Shown one piece after another: positions 37,590 to 49,549 of a stretch of DNA of 64,000 bases. Position 1 is the first letter of the stretch, and each line of letters opens with the position of its first letter. The notes below the pieces were generated by a model. It was not told the DNA's origin and made no database searches. It saw only the letters and a program-made list of their open reading frames with translations. The position numbers and the translations under genes were made by a program. The stretch comes from Megalonaias nervosa (lineage: Eukaryota; Mollusca; Bivalvia; Unionida; Unionidae): positions 62,001 through 126,000 of the forward strand of contig JAECUM010093667.1 of assembly GCA_016617855.1 (NCBI GenBank), given 5' to 3'.

Positions 37590-38006
37590 CTACTTCTTTT
37601 TTTTCTTCTAAAGCATTATCTTATTCCTCGTTTCCTTGTGATCAGATGAAGAGTTTAGTAGAACAAATTGTGTGAACCATACTCACACATACGATTATTG
37701 CTTTGGGCTTTTTGCAAGTTGTATGTCAAAGTTATATATAAGCGTCTCCATATCCTTGGACAGGAAAAATAAATATTTCTGTGCCAATGTAAATTGATAT
37801 ACCCCAAATTTCCTCCCCTTTGGAAAACAATCAGAATGAAAAATGCACAAACACTTTGGTATCTACTGATTTATTCTTGTGTAGGAAAATTTCTAAAAAT
37901 GGCTCAGTACATGTCCAAAGAGATCAGTGTGAGTAATTGAAATCAGAGTTGCAGTTTACTTGCAGGTTGAGTAGACCTGAGCTTATGTTCTTTGTCTTCA
38001 TTTTAG

Positions 38007-39394
38007 GGATTGGAGGGTCACTATCAGAGCAGATCCATGAAACTACGAATGCAAAGATTCTACGGCTGGAACTTGAAAACCAGCGGCTTCAACAGAAGCT
38101 TGAAGATATGCGGGAAAGCGCACTGATTGAAAACACAACACTTAATCTTCAGCTGGAGAAAGAAAATCAGAGACTTTTGAAGAAAATTGACAAATTACAA
38201 GAGACAACAAAAGAAAGCCAGCAAAAGTGTATTGAACTTGAGGAGAAGAATAAAGAACTAGTCACTAAAAAGACAGAATTAACACATACACTTGAGATAG
38301 TGAAGGAGAGCAGTGATCGACAGATAAAGGAACTTGAACGTGAGAATGATGACTTAACACAAACAGTAGAGATTATTAGGGAAAGAAATGAGCAGACAAA
38401 TGATTCAAAATTAAAAGATTTAGAACGAGAAAATAAAAGGCTTCATGAAACAGTTTCAGCCAAAAACCAGCAGTTATCAAAGTTCGAGTTTGAGAACAGA
38501 CAGCTTCAAAAAACATTCCAGAAATCCAAAGAAAGTGCAGATAAGATAGCAGAATTAGAAAATGAGAATGCTAATTTAGAGAAAGAAAATAGTGAATTAC
38601 ATAAAAAGCTTCAAACGTCAGAATTGACTTCTGAAAAGTATGACAAACTTGAGCAGGAAAATTCTAATTTGGAGATAGAGAATAAAAAATTGCAAAGAAC
38701 GATTCAGAGTTTGCAGTCTGCATTACAGAAGAAAGAACAGTTAGAACAGGATCACATAAATCTTACAGTGGAAAATCAGAAATTGCAAAGGACATTGGAA
38801 AGTATGAAGGAGTCTTCAACAAAAATTGTGGAATTAGAAAATGAAAAGGATTTGTTAAATAGAGAGATTCAGCAGTTGAGGAGGTCTTTAGAAGCTCAAA
38901 AATCTCAGCGAACCAAGTTGGAGCATATGGAATTAGATTTAATGGATTTAGACAATGAAAATCAAAAATTACAAAAGACTTTGGAAATTACAACGAAGAG
39001 AGTGGAACACCTTGAAAGGGACAATAGTGAACTTGAGAGTGAAAATGAAAATTTGCAGGAGAAAATAGAGGCTATGAAATATTCTCAAAAAAGGTTGGAT
39101 GAATTAAATAAGGATAATACAGAGTTGGAGGAGCAAATTCAGAGGATCGGGAAAGAAAAATCCGTGCTTGAAAAAGAAAATAAGAGATTGAAAGTATCAA
39201 ATGAGACAAAGGAGACGGCACTAGAGGAATTGAGGGAAAAGTATAATTTTCTCGACAAAGATTATAAAAACTTGAAGAGACTCACAGAGGTTCAGAAAGA
39301 CACAAGTGTCAAAGTGAAAGACATGGAAAAAGAACACAGAGATTTAATCCAGCAGGTTTCTGTGGAAAAGAAAACAGTGTCAACATTGAGAGAG
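38007..39394 (+). CDS. CCDC88: CCDC88-like large exon: main coiled coil
   Basis: Acceptor cttcattttag, donor gag|gtaggt. 1,388 bases: two bases completing a split codon, then 462 codons, ending in phase 0. The protein is rich in Glu, Lys, Gln, Asn and Leu, has a single Cys, and contains no Pro or Trp, as expected for an uninterrupted rod. LE-EN--L motifs recur: LELENQRLQQKLE, LERENKRLHETV, LEQENSNLEIENKKLQRT, LEKENKRLK. Several line up with vertebrate Girdin, for example KDLERENKRLHE with KDIEKENKILHE, and the end VSTLRE with VTLRE. The frame stays open 70 bases upstream of the acceptor, giving a spurious Met start at 37937; the acceptor and phase match to the upstream exon argue against using it. 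Confidence 0.96.
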
Positions 39395-39951
39395 GTAGGT
39401 AATTGAATTATTTTGCCTCCATTTGTAGCAAAACATCAGGTATTCAGATTCCTTAAGGGATGCAAAAATGTTTGGATAAATTGGATATTAGTAATAAGGT
39501 TTTTATTTAAATTGGTTGCCTCGTTACAGTCACACTGTTCCATAGTCATAGTGTTACTTTCACTTCGTTTGGGCCATTGCCAAGTTTTCATGCATTCACA
39601 ACTTTGCTTTTGAATCCCAATTTGTGTCAGTACTTAAATGTACTCAGCTATTATGCCCATATATACTTCATACCCTCTTCCTACGGTGCATGTATGGAGT
39701 ATCAGCTGATGTTTGCTATCATAGCATCCTCAGGATCAGACTTGTCAAGTTTCAGTTATCAGTGTCCCTACATACCTCGTACCAGCCCCTTGCAGCTCCA
39801 CATACAGGTGTCAGACACTCTTCACAACCCTACAAACTCCCACAAGTCTCTCTTCCTGAGGTATTCCTGTAGAACAAATTCAGAGCTGGGCTGGTGCAGT
39901 GTGCTGTGACAGGATTTGCCCCCGTTATGCCAAAGATTATTTTATATGTAC

Positions 39952-39957
39952 AATAAA
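39952..39957 (+). promoter_or_regulatory. Possible intronic polyadenylation signal
   Basis: aataaa followed by gtgtct and later tgtattgtgtg, a G/T-rich stretch 20-30 bases downstream, which is the layout of a poly(A) site. If used, the transcript would end 9-10 residues... specifically Val-Gly-Asn then stop, after the large exon. Such hexamers are common by chance in AT-rich introns, so this is weak. Confidence 0.25.
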
Positions 39958-41520
39958 GTGTCTATTGAACCTATGTATTGTGTGTTATTTAAATTTGTTA
40001 CTAAATCTTTAAGTTTTTGGGGGGTTGTACATGAGGTTTTAGCTAAGCCATTAATAGAGCTGAAAAAACTTGGTATAATTTAAGTTCTTCTGTATTTTCA
40101 TTAATTGTTATTATAAATGATAGTTTTAAGCCATGAGAAGAATTCAAATTATATCAGGATATGAAAGTAGCAAGCAGCAGTTGTTGTGAATGGATTATTG
40201 TTTACAACTGAGACAAAAAGAAGACCCAATTCTTTGCCATAGAGACAGAGACAATAAATTTTTTCCCAACATTTTGACAAGAAGGATAGTTCTGATCCAA
40301 CATATATTCTTAATTTTAGTGCCTACTTTCATTTTAGCCATGGTAACAAGTAATGTCCATGTAGAAAGACCTATGGGGGTACAAGAAATTGGAGTAACCA
40401 GATTTTAATCAAAAACCTTTTCCATTTAATGAAACACAATTGCAGTTGCATCAGTTGATAAATGTAGGGAAGATTTCACAGTTGCATTTATTTCTGTATA
40501 AACTGTACGGAGAACTACTGTATGCTTCTATAAATAGCATCATGTGCAAAGTAACTAATGTAAACACCAAACCGGAAGGCATACACACTGCATGCCTTTG
40601 AAATGAAATAAAAACTTTGGGTTTATTTTTAATTTAGAAAATTTAATAAACTGATTTGACATAATCAAATAACAAATCTTGATAACCTTTCTGAAGATAA
40701 ATGATTCTTGCTTTGATTAGGTGTTTAAAAAATGGAGGGTAAACTCATAATCTGCCAAGAAGTACATTTGGGCTATGTTCTGTGGCACTTTAACTGCAGC
40801 TTGTTATAAATGAATTTAAAATTAGAGATAAATGGATATAGCGATTGGGAGGAGGGTGGGTTCAAAGACTAACATTATAACAATTGGATTCACAGTCTTA
40901 CAATGTAAGATGCTGACCTTGATAATTATGTTGTGTGGGGGGATAAAGATCCCGCTACTCCCCCCATCATAACTGTCATGGTCGATGTCTTACACTGTTT
41001 GACTATTGGTCCCCCATCACTATAACCATTTACCAATAGTCTTAATTTCATTTGTAATTAGCCCCTTTAGTTAGCCTAAACTGTTAATGAACAGGAAAAT
41101 AGATTTAAAAAAACGAATATTGGCTACTCATGTATCTGGACAATAACGATTCAACCACGTCCTCATGAACTTATGAGAGCATCAAATCCAAGAGTCATAT
41201 GTCAAATAAAAGAACACATCCATTGCTTTGAATATTGAACTTCTACTAAGATCACATATGCCAGTTTAGATAAGAGATTAAGACCATTCTGTGGAATGTT
41301 CAAAGCCTTAGATCGCCTACCATTGGTAATATCATTTTTTTATGTTGACATAACTACTACATTGCAGATGGAGAAGCCCCTGTTCTATAAATAGCTACAT
41401 AGCAGATGCCCTCAACAAGAATTCATACGCTAAAATAAAGCTGTAAAACTGATAGGAAACATCTTTTAAAAAAACAAAATAACAATAAAATATAAATAAA
41501 ATTATAAAGAATTGCAATTA

Positions 41521-41680
41521 TAAGAGTTTAATGTTGTTGTTTTGTGAGTTTATTGTGGTATTAAGTATCAGTTGTGGACTCACACAGCTTACTTAATGCC
41601 CTTCCGGCGGTATTTGCCATGTGATTCGGCAACTTAGTTTATGCCACGATAAACTCAGAATAAACGACATTAAACTCTTA
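41521..41680. mobile_element. Foldback MITE with about 40-base inverted arms
   Basis: taagagtttaatgttgttgt at the left pairs with the reverse complement of the right arm, which ends gacattaaactctta. Pairing continues inward through gagtttattgtgg and ccacgataaactc. 160 bases, no coding capacity, AT-rich flanks with ta/tta at both ends. Confidence 0.8.
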
Positions 41681-41896
41681 ATTAGAATCAAATCCAGAAC
41701 CCTGTAGGAGAAAAAAAAGTTCTTCCATCACTGTGATACTGTAAAGGTGTGCTGAAAGTGCCTGAACTGTTGTGATATTCAGGCCCCCTTAGAATCAAAA
41801 CAGGTACTGTATGGGTGCAACAATATTGCTTCAGCCACTGGTTTTGATCTGCAAGAAGCTCCTACACATACCCTTAATCCATTGGTTTTGTTTCAG

Positions 41897-42024
41897 GACC
41901 TAGTTAATGAAAAGATCAAGACCCAACAGCTGACTAATGAGTTGGAACGACTAAATGGTGAACTGGAAAAAGTTGGCATCAGCAGAGAGAAGCTGGTCAG
42001 GGCAGAGCATTCTCATGATGACAG
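41897..42024 (+). CDS. CCDC88: CCDC88-like exon: DLVNEKIKTQQL segment
   Basis: Acceptor ggttttgtttcag, donor ag|gtaagc. 128 bases: 42 codons plus two bases. It reads DLVNEKIKTQQLTNELERLN, then GELEKVGISREKLVRAEHSH, then DD. Vertebrate Girdin has DLVSEKLKTQQMNNDLEKL, then THELEKIGLNKERLL. Conservation is very high. The split Ser codon is completed by the first base of the exon at 63712, after a 21.7-kb intron. Confidence 0.95.
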
Positions 42025-44461
42025 GTAAGCTGCATTATCATATAGACTGCTGTCATCCTTGAAATATAATTTTGTCTAGTTATGGAACACAAACCTGTGA
42101 AAATTGTTGGATGAAAGATACTATGCAATACACTTTTCTCTTGATAACAAGCGCACAATGGGGTCCACAAACATTGACCACACTATAAGCAAGGGCGCGA
42201 GTTACAGAGGGACCTCCAAAAATTGAAAAAATCTGCTTATACATCGAGAAAACCATGGGGTGGGGGATAGGGAACTGGGCTGTTTAATGACTGAATCATC
42301 GTTTTACAATCACATTGATAATAATTGTTAATAACGTGCTTTTTCTAATGAAGTTGTTCATTATTCTGTATAAATAACATTTATTTTCAAAATGTGAATA
42401 TGTGAAAGATCGTTCCTACTGTTTTCATCAACCATCATGCGTACGCGAAAACATCTGTGTATTACATCACTGCTTTTTATCACTGCTTTTTGTTTTGTTG
42501 ATTAGTCTGGTTCCTGGAGTGGTATTTAATAGTATACTACCATGTCGGGAGTTGAATTAGCTGTGAACTAGACTAACTGTTGATACACCACCAAACAAGA
42601 TTCCTTTTTTTCAAAAACTAGCAACATTTATTTCGTGAGACAATTGCCTACGTCGAAACTCAATTTTTGTATTGTTCAATTAGTACAATATTGATGTTGT
42701 GATTTCATTGAAAGTAATAGTGAAGCTTCTTATCATCCTTGTGAATATCTCTAAGTGCCAGTTCAGGAATTCTCGGAAAATCGCTTGCCCACAATTGTCC
42801 GTATCTGTGAAACCAAGCTGTTTATTTAAGTATTCGTTTCGCTTGGTTGCCTTGCTATCTTTGATCACAGTTATGAATGAGTTGGTTAATTTAAGGTAGT
42901 TTATGTTACATACACAATAACATTTATAACAGTGTTCGATTGATCAACTGAAGTGAGTTCACCTGACATACGACCGGGGCCACTTGATTTTAAGTGTGTA
43001 GGATTTGCATGCCTTTTAACTTTTCTTTTATTCCACCTCCTTTAGTTGATTCAAAAGACATAATTAACGTGATAATACAAATTTTAATTCAGTGCAACAA
43101 TACAACAAATACTTCCACAAGTCAGTTATCAAAACATGGTCGGCACTTAATTAGGTTCTCAGAGAAATGCTTGCAGACATAGCTGTTACGGTAGATTGAC
43201 ACAATTTACGTTTAAATACACATTGCATTTATGATGATTATACTTAAGAGGAACTAAAAGATAGAATTAAAACACAAATTTCACTTAATAAAAATTATTT
43301 AATTGGCATTTCATTATTAATGTACTGCCTACACTAGGCGTAAGTGACATTTTCATTGATCAAATTTCCTTGAATATCTTTAATTATGATGTACTAAGAA
43401 TGTTGTTTGGAAAGAAAATGTAACTAATTATATGACTTATTATTAAAAGTTGATAATTTCAAAATGTTGATTAAGATTTCCAGGTCATATCTACCATTTT
43501 CGACCATAAAATGAGTGATATATCAACGTTTCAGTTACCAATTTTGATCATGATTATTTTCAAGTTCAAGAAATAGGGATCAATTTTTTTATATATTGTC
43601 TGGTTTTTAAAAAATGGGATCCATGCCAGACCCCACATTATAAGTGGGTTCACGAGTTATTAGGACATGAGTTATTAAGGGAGTGATGTACATAGATCAG
43701 ATTTTGTGTATATGTGGTTTGGCTGGTGACAGTATTTTTACATCATCAATTCTCGAGTCAGGGTCGATTGTACTTGTAGTATAATTTGTTTTTTATGGCA
43801 TTGTTTTGTTATTCTGATGGGCCAAGACTGGATTTATTTGATTGATTCTTCCTGAACCTAACCATTAATTGACAATGATTGATAGATCTTCAGCTGTGGG
43901 TTTAATTTTTGTACCTCAGTCAGAAGACAGCTTGTATAATGTTATGACAACCAGTTCAGATCATTGTGACTGAAATAAGAAAATGGTATCATGCAATAAC
44001 TTTGGCTTGGCCCCTCTCTCATAAAACTTTGTGCAACATAATTAGTAATAAATGTTACCACCAACTTATAAATCTTATTCAAAATATACTTAAGTAGCTT
44101 TTGGATGAACAGAATATATTTTCGTTAGATTTGGAGTCAAGAAAAGTTTCATGATGGCAGGGACTGGACTAAACGTTTTTTTGGCGGCTTATACTTTGAA
44201 TAAGCAAGAAACGTTGATTTTTTTTTTTTCAGTTAGAAGGTCAAAGCTCAGGGTCAATGTGGCAAAAGAAGTATGGTTTTTGCATAAGTTTAGTTGTTGA
44301 ACACATACCTTAGCCAAGTTTGTGAAGGGCTTGCACTTAAAGGCTGGACACAGAGTACCAAAACCTGACAATGGCTAAATTTTGCTGGTTTTGTCAAAAT
44401 TCAAATTCACAGCAAGAAGCTTAGCAATGTGTCCTAGTTGACGATTTCTCAATGATTTAAC

Positions 44462-45955
44462 AGAATCCATCAAAAGGTTGATTTAGCATAATATACGAAA
44501 AGGTTGATTTAGCATAATATATGAAAAGGTTGATCTAGCATAATTCATCAAAAGGTTGATTTAGCATAATCCATCAAAAGGTTGATTTACCATAATCCGT
44601 CCAAAGGTTGATTTAGCTGTAAAAACATTGCTTTAGTATAATCCATCAAAAGGTTGATTTAGCTGTCAAAACGTTGATTTAGTATAATCCATCAAAAGGT
44701 TGATTTAGCATAATCCATCAAAAGGTTGATTTAGCATAATCTGTCCAGAGGTTGATTTAGCTGTCAAAATGTTGATTTAGTATAATCCATCAAAAGGTTG
44801 ATTTAGCATAATCCATCCAAAGGTTGATTTAGCTGTAAAAATATTGCTTTAGTATAATCCATCAAAAGGTTGATTTAGCTGTCAAAACATTGATTTAGTA
44901 TAATCCATCAAAAGGTTGATTTAGCATAATCCATCAAAAGGTTGATTTAGCATAATCTGTCCAGAGGTTGATTTAGCTGTCAAAATGTTGATTTAGTATA
45001 ATCCATCAAAAGGTTGATTTAGTATAATCCGTCAGAAGGTTGATCTAGCATAATCCATCAAAAGGTTGACTTAGCATAATCCATCAAAAGGTTGATTTAG
45101 CATAATCCGTCCAAAGGTTGATTTAGCTGTAAAAACGTTGCTTTAGTATAATCCATCAAAAGGTTGATTTAGCTATCAAAACGTTGATTTAGTATAATCT
45201 ATCAAAAGGTTGATTTAGTATAATCCATCAAAAGGTTGATTTAGCATAATCCATGCAAAGGTTGATTTAGCTGTAAAAACATTGCTTTAGTATAATCCAT
45301 CAAAAGGTTGATTTAGCTGTCAAAACGTTGATTTAGTATAATCCATCAAAAGGTTGATTTAGCATAATCTGTCCAAAGGTTGATTTAGCTGTCAAAATGT
45401 TGATTTAGTATAATCCATCAAAAGGTTGATTTAGTATAATCCATCAGAAGGTTGATTTGCTGTCAAAACTTTTATTTAGTATAATCCATCAGAAGGTTGA
45501 TTTAGTATAATCCATCAAAAATGTTGATTTAGTATAATCCATCAAAAGGTTGATTTAGCATAATCCATCAAAAGGTTGATCAGCTGTCAAAAGGTTGATT
45601 TAGTATAATCCATCAAAAGGTTGATTTAGCTGTCAAAATGTTGATTTAGTATAATCCATCAAAAGGTTGATTTAGTATAATCCATCAGAAGGTTGATTTA
45701 GTATAATCCATCAAAAGGTTGATCAGTATAATCCATCAGAAGGTTGATTTAGCTGTCAAAACTTTTATTTAGTATAATCCATCAGAAGGTTGATTTAACT
45801 GTAAAAACATTGATTTAGTATAATCCATCAGAAGGTTGATTTAACTGTAAAAACATTGATTTAGTATAATCCATCAGAAGGTTGATTTAGCCGTCAAAAC
45901 GTTGATTTTGTATAATCCATCAAAGGTTGATTTAGCATAATCCATCAAAAGGTTG
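44462..45955. repeat. Composite minisatellite of 26-bp and 20-bp monomers, about 1.5 kb
   Basis: Monomer A (26 bases) is tataatcca (or cataatcca) followed by tcaaaaggttgatttag. Monomer B (20 bases) is ctgtcaaaacgttgatttag. The two share their last 17 bases apart from one position, so B is A with the first nine bases replaced by ctg. A and B alternate in irregular patterns such as A-A-B-A-B-A-A, with some longer blocks repeated (for example the block containing 'gtaaaaacattgctttag'). Confidence 0.95.
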
Positions 45956-46288
45956 TGGAGTACAGAAAGTGTACATAGCAATTGTTCTCACATTTTGAGT
46001 TGAAATTTGTATTTTTTTTTTGTTTTGAGTGACAGTTGAAGGTGGTCTGAATGCTTGACAAAGGTGTATGATGTGAAGTATCTTACTAACAAAGGGACAA
46101 GGATTCGAAGGATATCAGATTACTATTAGATGGACAGACTACCTCATTTTTCAAATGGTAGTAATTACTCTCAAACTGACCAGCATGTAAAAGTGGTATA
46201 CTGTAAAGTAAATAGAAGCAGGTAGCTAATATCTAGATAAATAATAGCAAAAATGCTTATAATGATAATGTTAATTGGAATTGTTAAT

Positions 46289-46393
46289 TGGATTTAGCTG
46301 TCCGTAAGGATAATGCTAATTAGAATTGGCATCCATTTGATTTAGCTGTCCGTAAGGATAATGCTGATTAGAATTGGCATTCATTGGATTTAG
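46289..46393. repeat. 48-bp direct repeat, about two copies
   Basis: gatttagctgtccgtaagga then taatgctaattagaattggc, repeated once with few changes and a third partial start at 46387. Confidence 0.9.
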
Positions 46394-46569
46394 ATATTAT
46401 ATTTGTACAAATTTCGGTGTCAGTGTATGTGGAAGGAGATAATTGACTGTCTGGTATATAGTCATACATGTGGGTGTATTTTTGTTCTATCGAAGTCATG
46501 GGTATTTCTGTCAGTTTTGAAGAAATTAGTACCTATACATACATTCACATTCATTTATATTGTGAATTA

Positions 46570-47076
46570 CTGTCACATTGGACTTGTCATCTATTTCTAG
46601 CCAACTCTGTTACATTAGACTTGTCATCTGTACATAGCCTACTCTCTGTCACATTGGACTTGTCATGTATGATAGCCTACTCTGTCACATTAGACTTATC
46701 ATATATGCAAAGCCTACTCTGTTGCATTGGACTTGTCATCTGTAACATTGGACATGTCATCTGTGCATAGCCAAATCTGTCACATTCGATTTGTCATGTT
46801 TGCATAGCCTACTGTGTCACATTGGACTTGTCATCTATGCATAGTCTACTTTATCACATTGGACTTGTCATTTATCACATTGGTCTACTCTGTCACATTG
46901 GACTTGTGTAGCCTACTCTGTCACATTGGACTTGTCATATATGCAAAGCAAAATCTGTCACATTTGATTTGTCATGTTTGCATAGCCTACTGTGTCACAT
47001 TGGACTGGTCATCTATGCATTGCCTACTCTGTCACATTGGACTTGTCATACATACATACATACATAGCCTACTCTG
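46570..47076. repeat. Tandem array, unit about 37 bp
   Basis: Unit ctgtcacattggacttgtca followed by tctatgcatagcctact, about 13 copies with indels; it ends in a short (cata)n run near 47048. Short frames with repeated HIGLVI or LDLS text are shadows of this array. Confidence 0.92.
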
Positions 47077-47244
47077 AGTTGGGGGTTAATTTAGGTCAAG
47101 GTCACAAAAACTGAAAGGAGAGTAAATTGTTTCTGTAAAACTCTTGAGTTAAATCGTAAAATGCTACAAGCACACATCACCATAAGTAACAATGCATACC
47201 TTCCTGCTAATGCAATGACATCCTTAAGTCTATAGAGCAAATGC

Positions 47245-47553
47245 TGTCAGTTTGTAGAGCATCCGCCTCGGATGCAGGAGGTCATGGGTTCGAACCCCTG
47301 CTGAGTTATACCAAAGACTTTAACAAATGGTACTAACAGCTGCCTCGCTTGGCGCTCGGCATTAAGAGGTTAGTGTTAGGACTGGTCGGCCTGGTGTCAG
47401 GATAATGTGACTGGGTGGGACATCATTCTACCTATCTGCGGCATGATGCCCCAGTGCTAGACATCACTATAAACTGTCACACTGCAGACATCGTAGCAAT
47501 ATGGCTGAAAAATTGTTAAAGTTATGTTAAAAATCTAAATCACACACACTCAT
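47245..47553 (+). mobile_element. CA-tail SINE
   Basis: gtagagcatccgcctcggat, gcaggaggtcatgggttcga, acccctgctgag, then gcattaagaggttagtgtta, tggtcggcctggtgtcagga, taatgtgactgggtgggaca and gtgctagacatcactataaa, ending aaatctaaatcacacacac. The first bases of the head are worn (ctgtcagttt in place of ggcctagtggt). Confidence 0.85.
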
Positions 47554-49027
47554 TAACCATTGAGACCTTATTTCGTTTTAATATTACTTGGCAACAGTAA
47601 CATAGATCATGAGTTAAATTGGTACTGTGTCTTTTAGTACCTGAGTATCTGACCAATGAAAGAGGGTTTTACATAAAAATAATTATAATAATGCTGTTTA
47701 CCACATGGCAGGCATATAATGTGCTATTGATGGCACTCTTGATTGTTTAAGCTTTTTGATCACTTATATTGATATAATCCCATTACCAATTTACCTCGCG
47801 TTTGAAATACATGTATAATATTATCACATAGTCCCTTCTTTCAGAACCACCCCTTCTGCCAGTTTCAGCCCATGGATGTGGCCATGGGGACACTAATTAT
47901 ATTTTGAATGCAGGTTAAAGTTTCAAAGTTTTTGGTTAGTGGTTTTTCACATATATTTCCATAACCAATTCATTTCCTGTTTAGAATACATCATCATACT
48001 CTGACCTTGTGTATATTGCTACTGCTAACCCAGAGTCAGGTCCCAGGGTGGGGCCATGGGGTCAATATATAAGGCTTGTATTAATTCAAGCTTTGATTCC
48101 ATCTCAGTTGTTTTAACGAAAGTTTTAATCAATGCGCTATACATATGGAGTATTGTAAGATACCAGATTTGCCATTTTCACCATAACTGCCACTGTTCTC
48201 TGGGTTATACCCCTGGATAGGACCAGAGAGGCTATGAAGTAGGACACTTTTTGGTTAATTTTTTTCAAATATCCAAAAAACCTCTCACTTATTTGACATG
48301 ACAGTTTGGAATAAGATATGATCTCATTCTTCCATTTATCCCTATACTTTTGATTTCTAAAGGTTATGTCCTAGTGTAGGGCTGTTTGGTCAAAAACTAG
48401 GATTAGTAACTTTCTTTTGGTTACAGTTTTTGTACCCTATTTGGATTATATAATTTCTTACATCTGATAGCATTCCTGTGCTTGGGTAATGCCTCTGGTC
48501 ATGGTTATGGGGTTGTACCCTTGATGAATGGGGGTTGGGGGGAGAGGTATATTGTGTTTCTTAAAAGCATGGTTCATGTTATGGTAGCATTATATCATTC
48601 TCAGACATAAAAACTTTCAGAATTTTTAATTTTTGGCATATCTTTTATTAAATAAGTGATTATACTGTAAATTACATAAGCCCCTCTCAACATAGACTTT
48701 GGTTTTACTGATGTAGGTAGTTTGCTACATTTTTTGCTTATATTTAAAAATCTTGAAATTTATTGGCCAAATGAGGAAAATTGACAAAAAACATCTGTGC
48801 TACTGTGATTGTGGGGAGATAATGTAAGACCATATATTTATAATGCTTAAATTCTTAAGATTAGTTTTTTTTTAAAATAATAATTAAAAGAAATTACATA
48901 CACAGTAAAACCTGTCTAAAAGAAACAGGATACAGGGCAAATATGTCCTTTGTATGGTAGGTTGGCTTGATAAACAAAACATTATTCCATCTGAAAGATG
49001 AATGAACAAGCTATTGTGATCCACTGT

Positions 49028-49059
49028 ATAAAGAGCACACACACGCATGCATGCACACA

Positions 49060-49104
<45 letters not shown>
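49028..49104. repeat. (AC)n microsatellite with ATGC/GCGC interruptions
   Basis: Mostly pure ac dinucleotides after 49065, with interruptions gcatgcatgc and gcgc at its left side. Confidence 0.97.
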
Positions 49105-49105
<1 letters not shown>

Positions 49106-49549
49106 AAAACTCTATTAATCATCTGCACAGGTGACTCTGGAAATTCATAGTGTATGGAATTGGCAGGTAGTTAACATTATCTATTAATAATACAAGCTGG
49201 ACCTCTGTGGACATAATGTTTCTATACCAGGATAAGGGAAACAATGTTTGCAAATTCGTTGGCAATTACTTCTGTTATATAAAGTGATTTGGAAAAGGCA
49301 ATAGTGTTGTTGTATTTGTGTTAGACATTTGACCACTATATAAAGAACAAATATATAAGGATTTTCAGTGGGGATCACACAGAAATACCCATTGTTGGCA
49401 GGTGTATGCTATATGGGAGTGTTGTTTAAGACAGGTTTAAATGTAATCTAGGATTTTTCTTCTTAATATCAGTTTGAATAGAATAAAAAAACATTAATTA
49501 TTCTGCTTTTAGTTACTGCATGTAAACATCAGTTATTTCTTATTAGTTT

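Larger units (their letters stand above)
35632..38006 (+). other. Intron with satellite S1, two SINEs and long microsatellite
   Basis: About 2.4 kb. 35632-36350 shows no supported feature. 36350-36950 carries S1 satellite copies, then a truncated Leu-head SINE, a 28-bp direct duplication (around 'aaccacatcaggttctacaa', 37106-37160), a CA-tail SINE and a (TC)n tract. 37590-38006 is plain, ending in the acceptor. Confidence 0.7.
39395..41896 (+). other. Intron after the large coiled-coil exon, with foldback MITE
   Basis: About 2.5 kb. Contains an aataaa at 39952-39957 in a 'caataaagtgtctattgaac' context, several overlapping short open frames in 39413-39909 without recognisable domains, and the MITE at 41521-41680. 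40000-41500 shows nothing else supported. Confidence 0.6.

Noticed and set aside
37937..38006. In-frame Met upstream of the large coiled-coil exon, giving a 489-residue open frame
   Set aside because: The acceptor at 38006 and the phase match to the exon ending at 35631 explain the frame; the upstream 23 residues have no family similarity. An internal promoter cannot be excluded but nothing supports it.
39413..39909. Overlapping open frames of 66-110 residues after the large exon
   Set aside because: No recognisable domain, no splice or start context, no repeat structure; likely chance open frames in a locally less AT-rich patch.
44462..45955. CRISPR-like array
   Set aside because: Repeats are directly tandem without unique spacers, in an intron of a eukaryotic gene.
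46468..47077. Two open frames with repeated HIGLVI/LDLS text
   Set aside because: They come from the 37-bp array.
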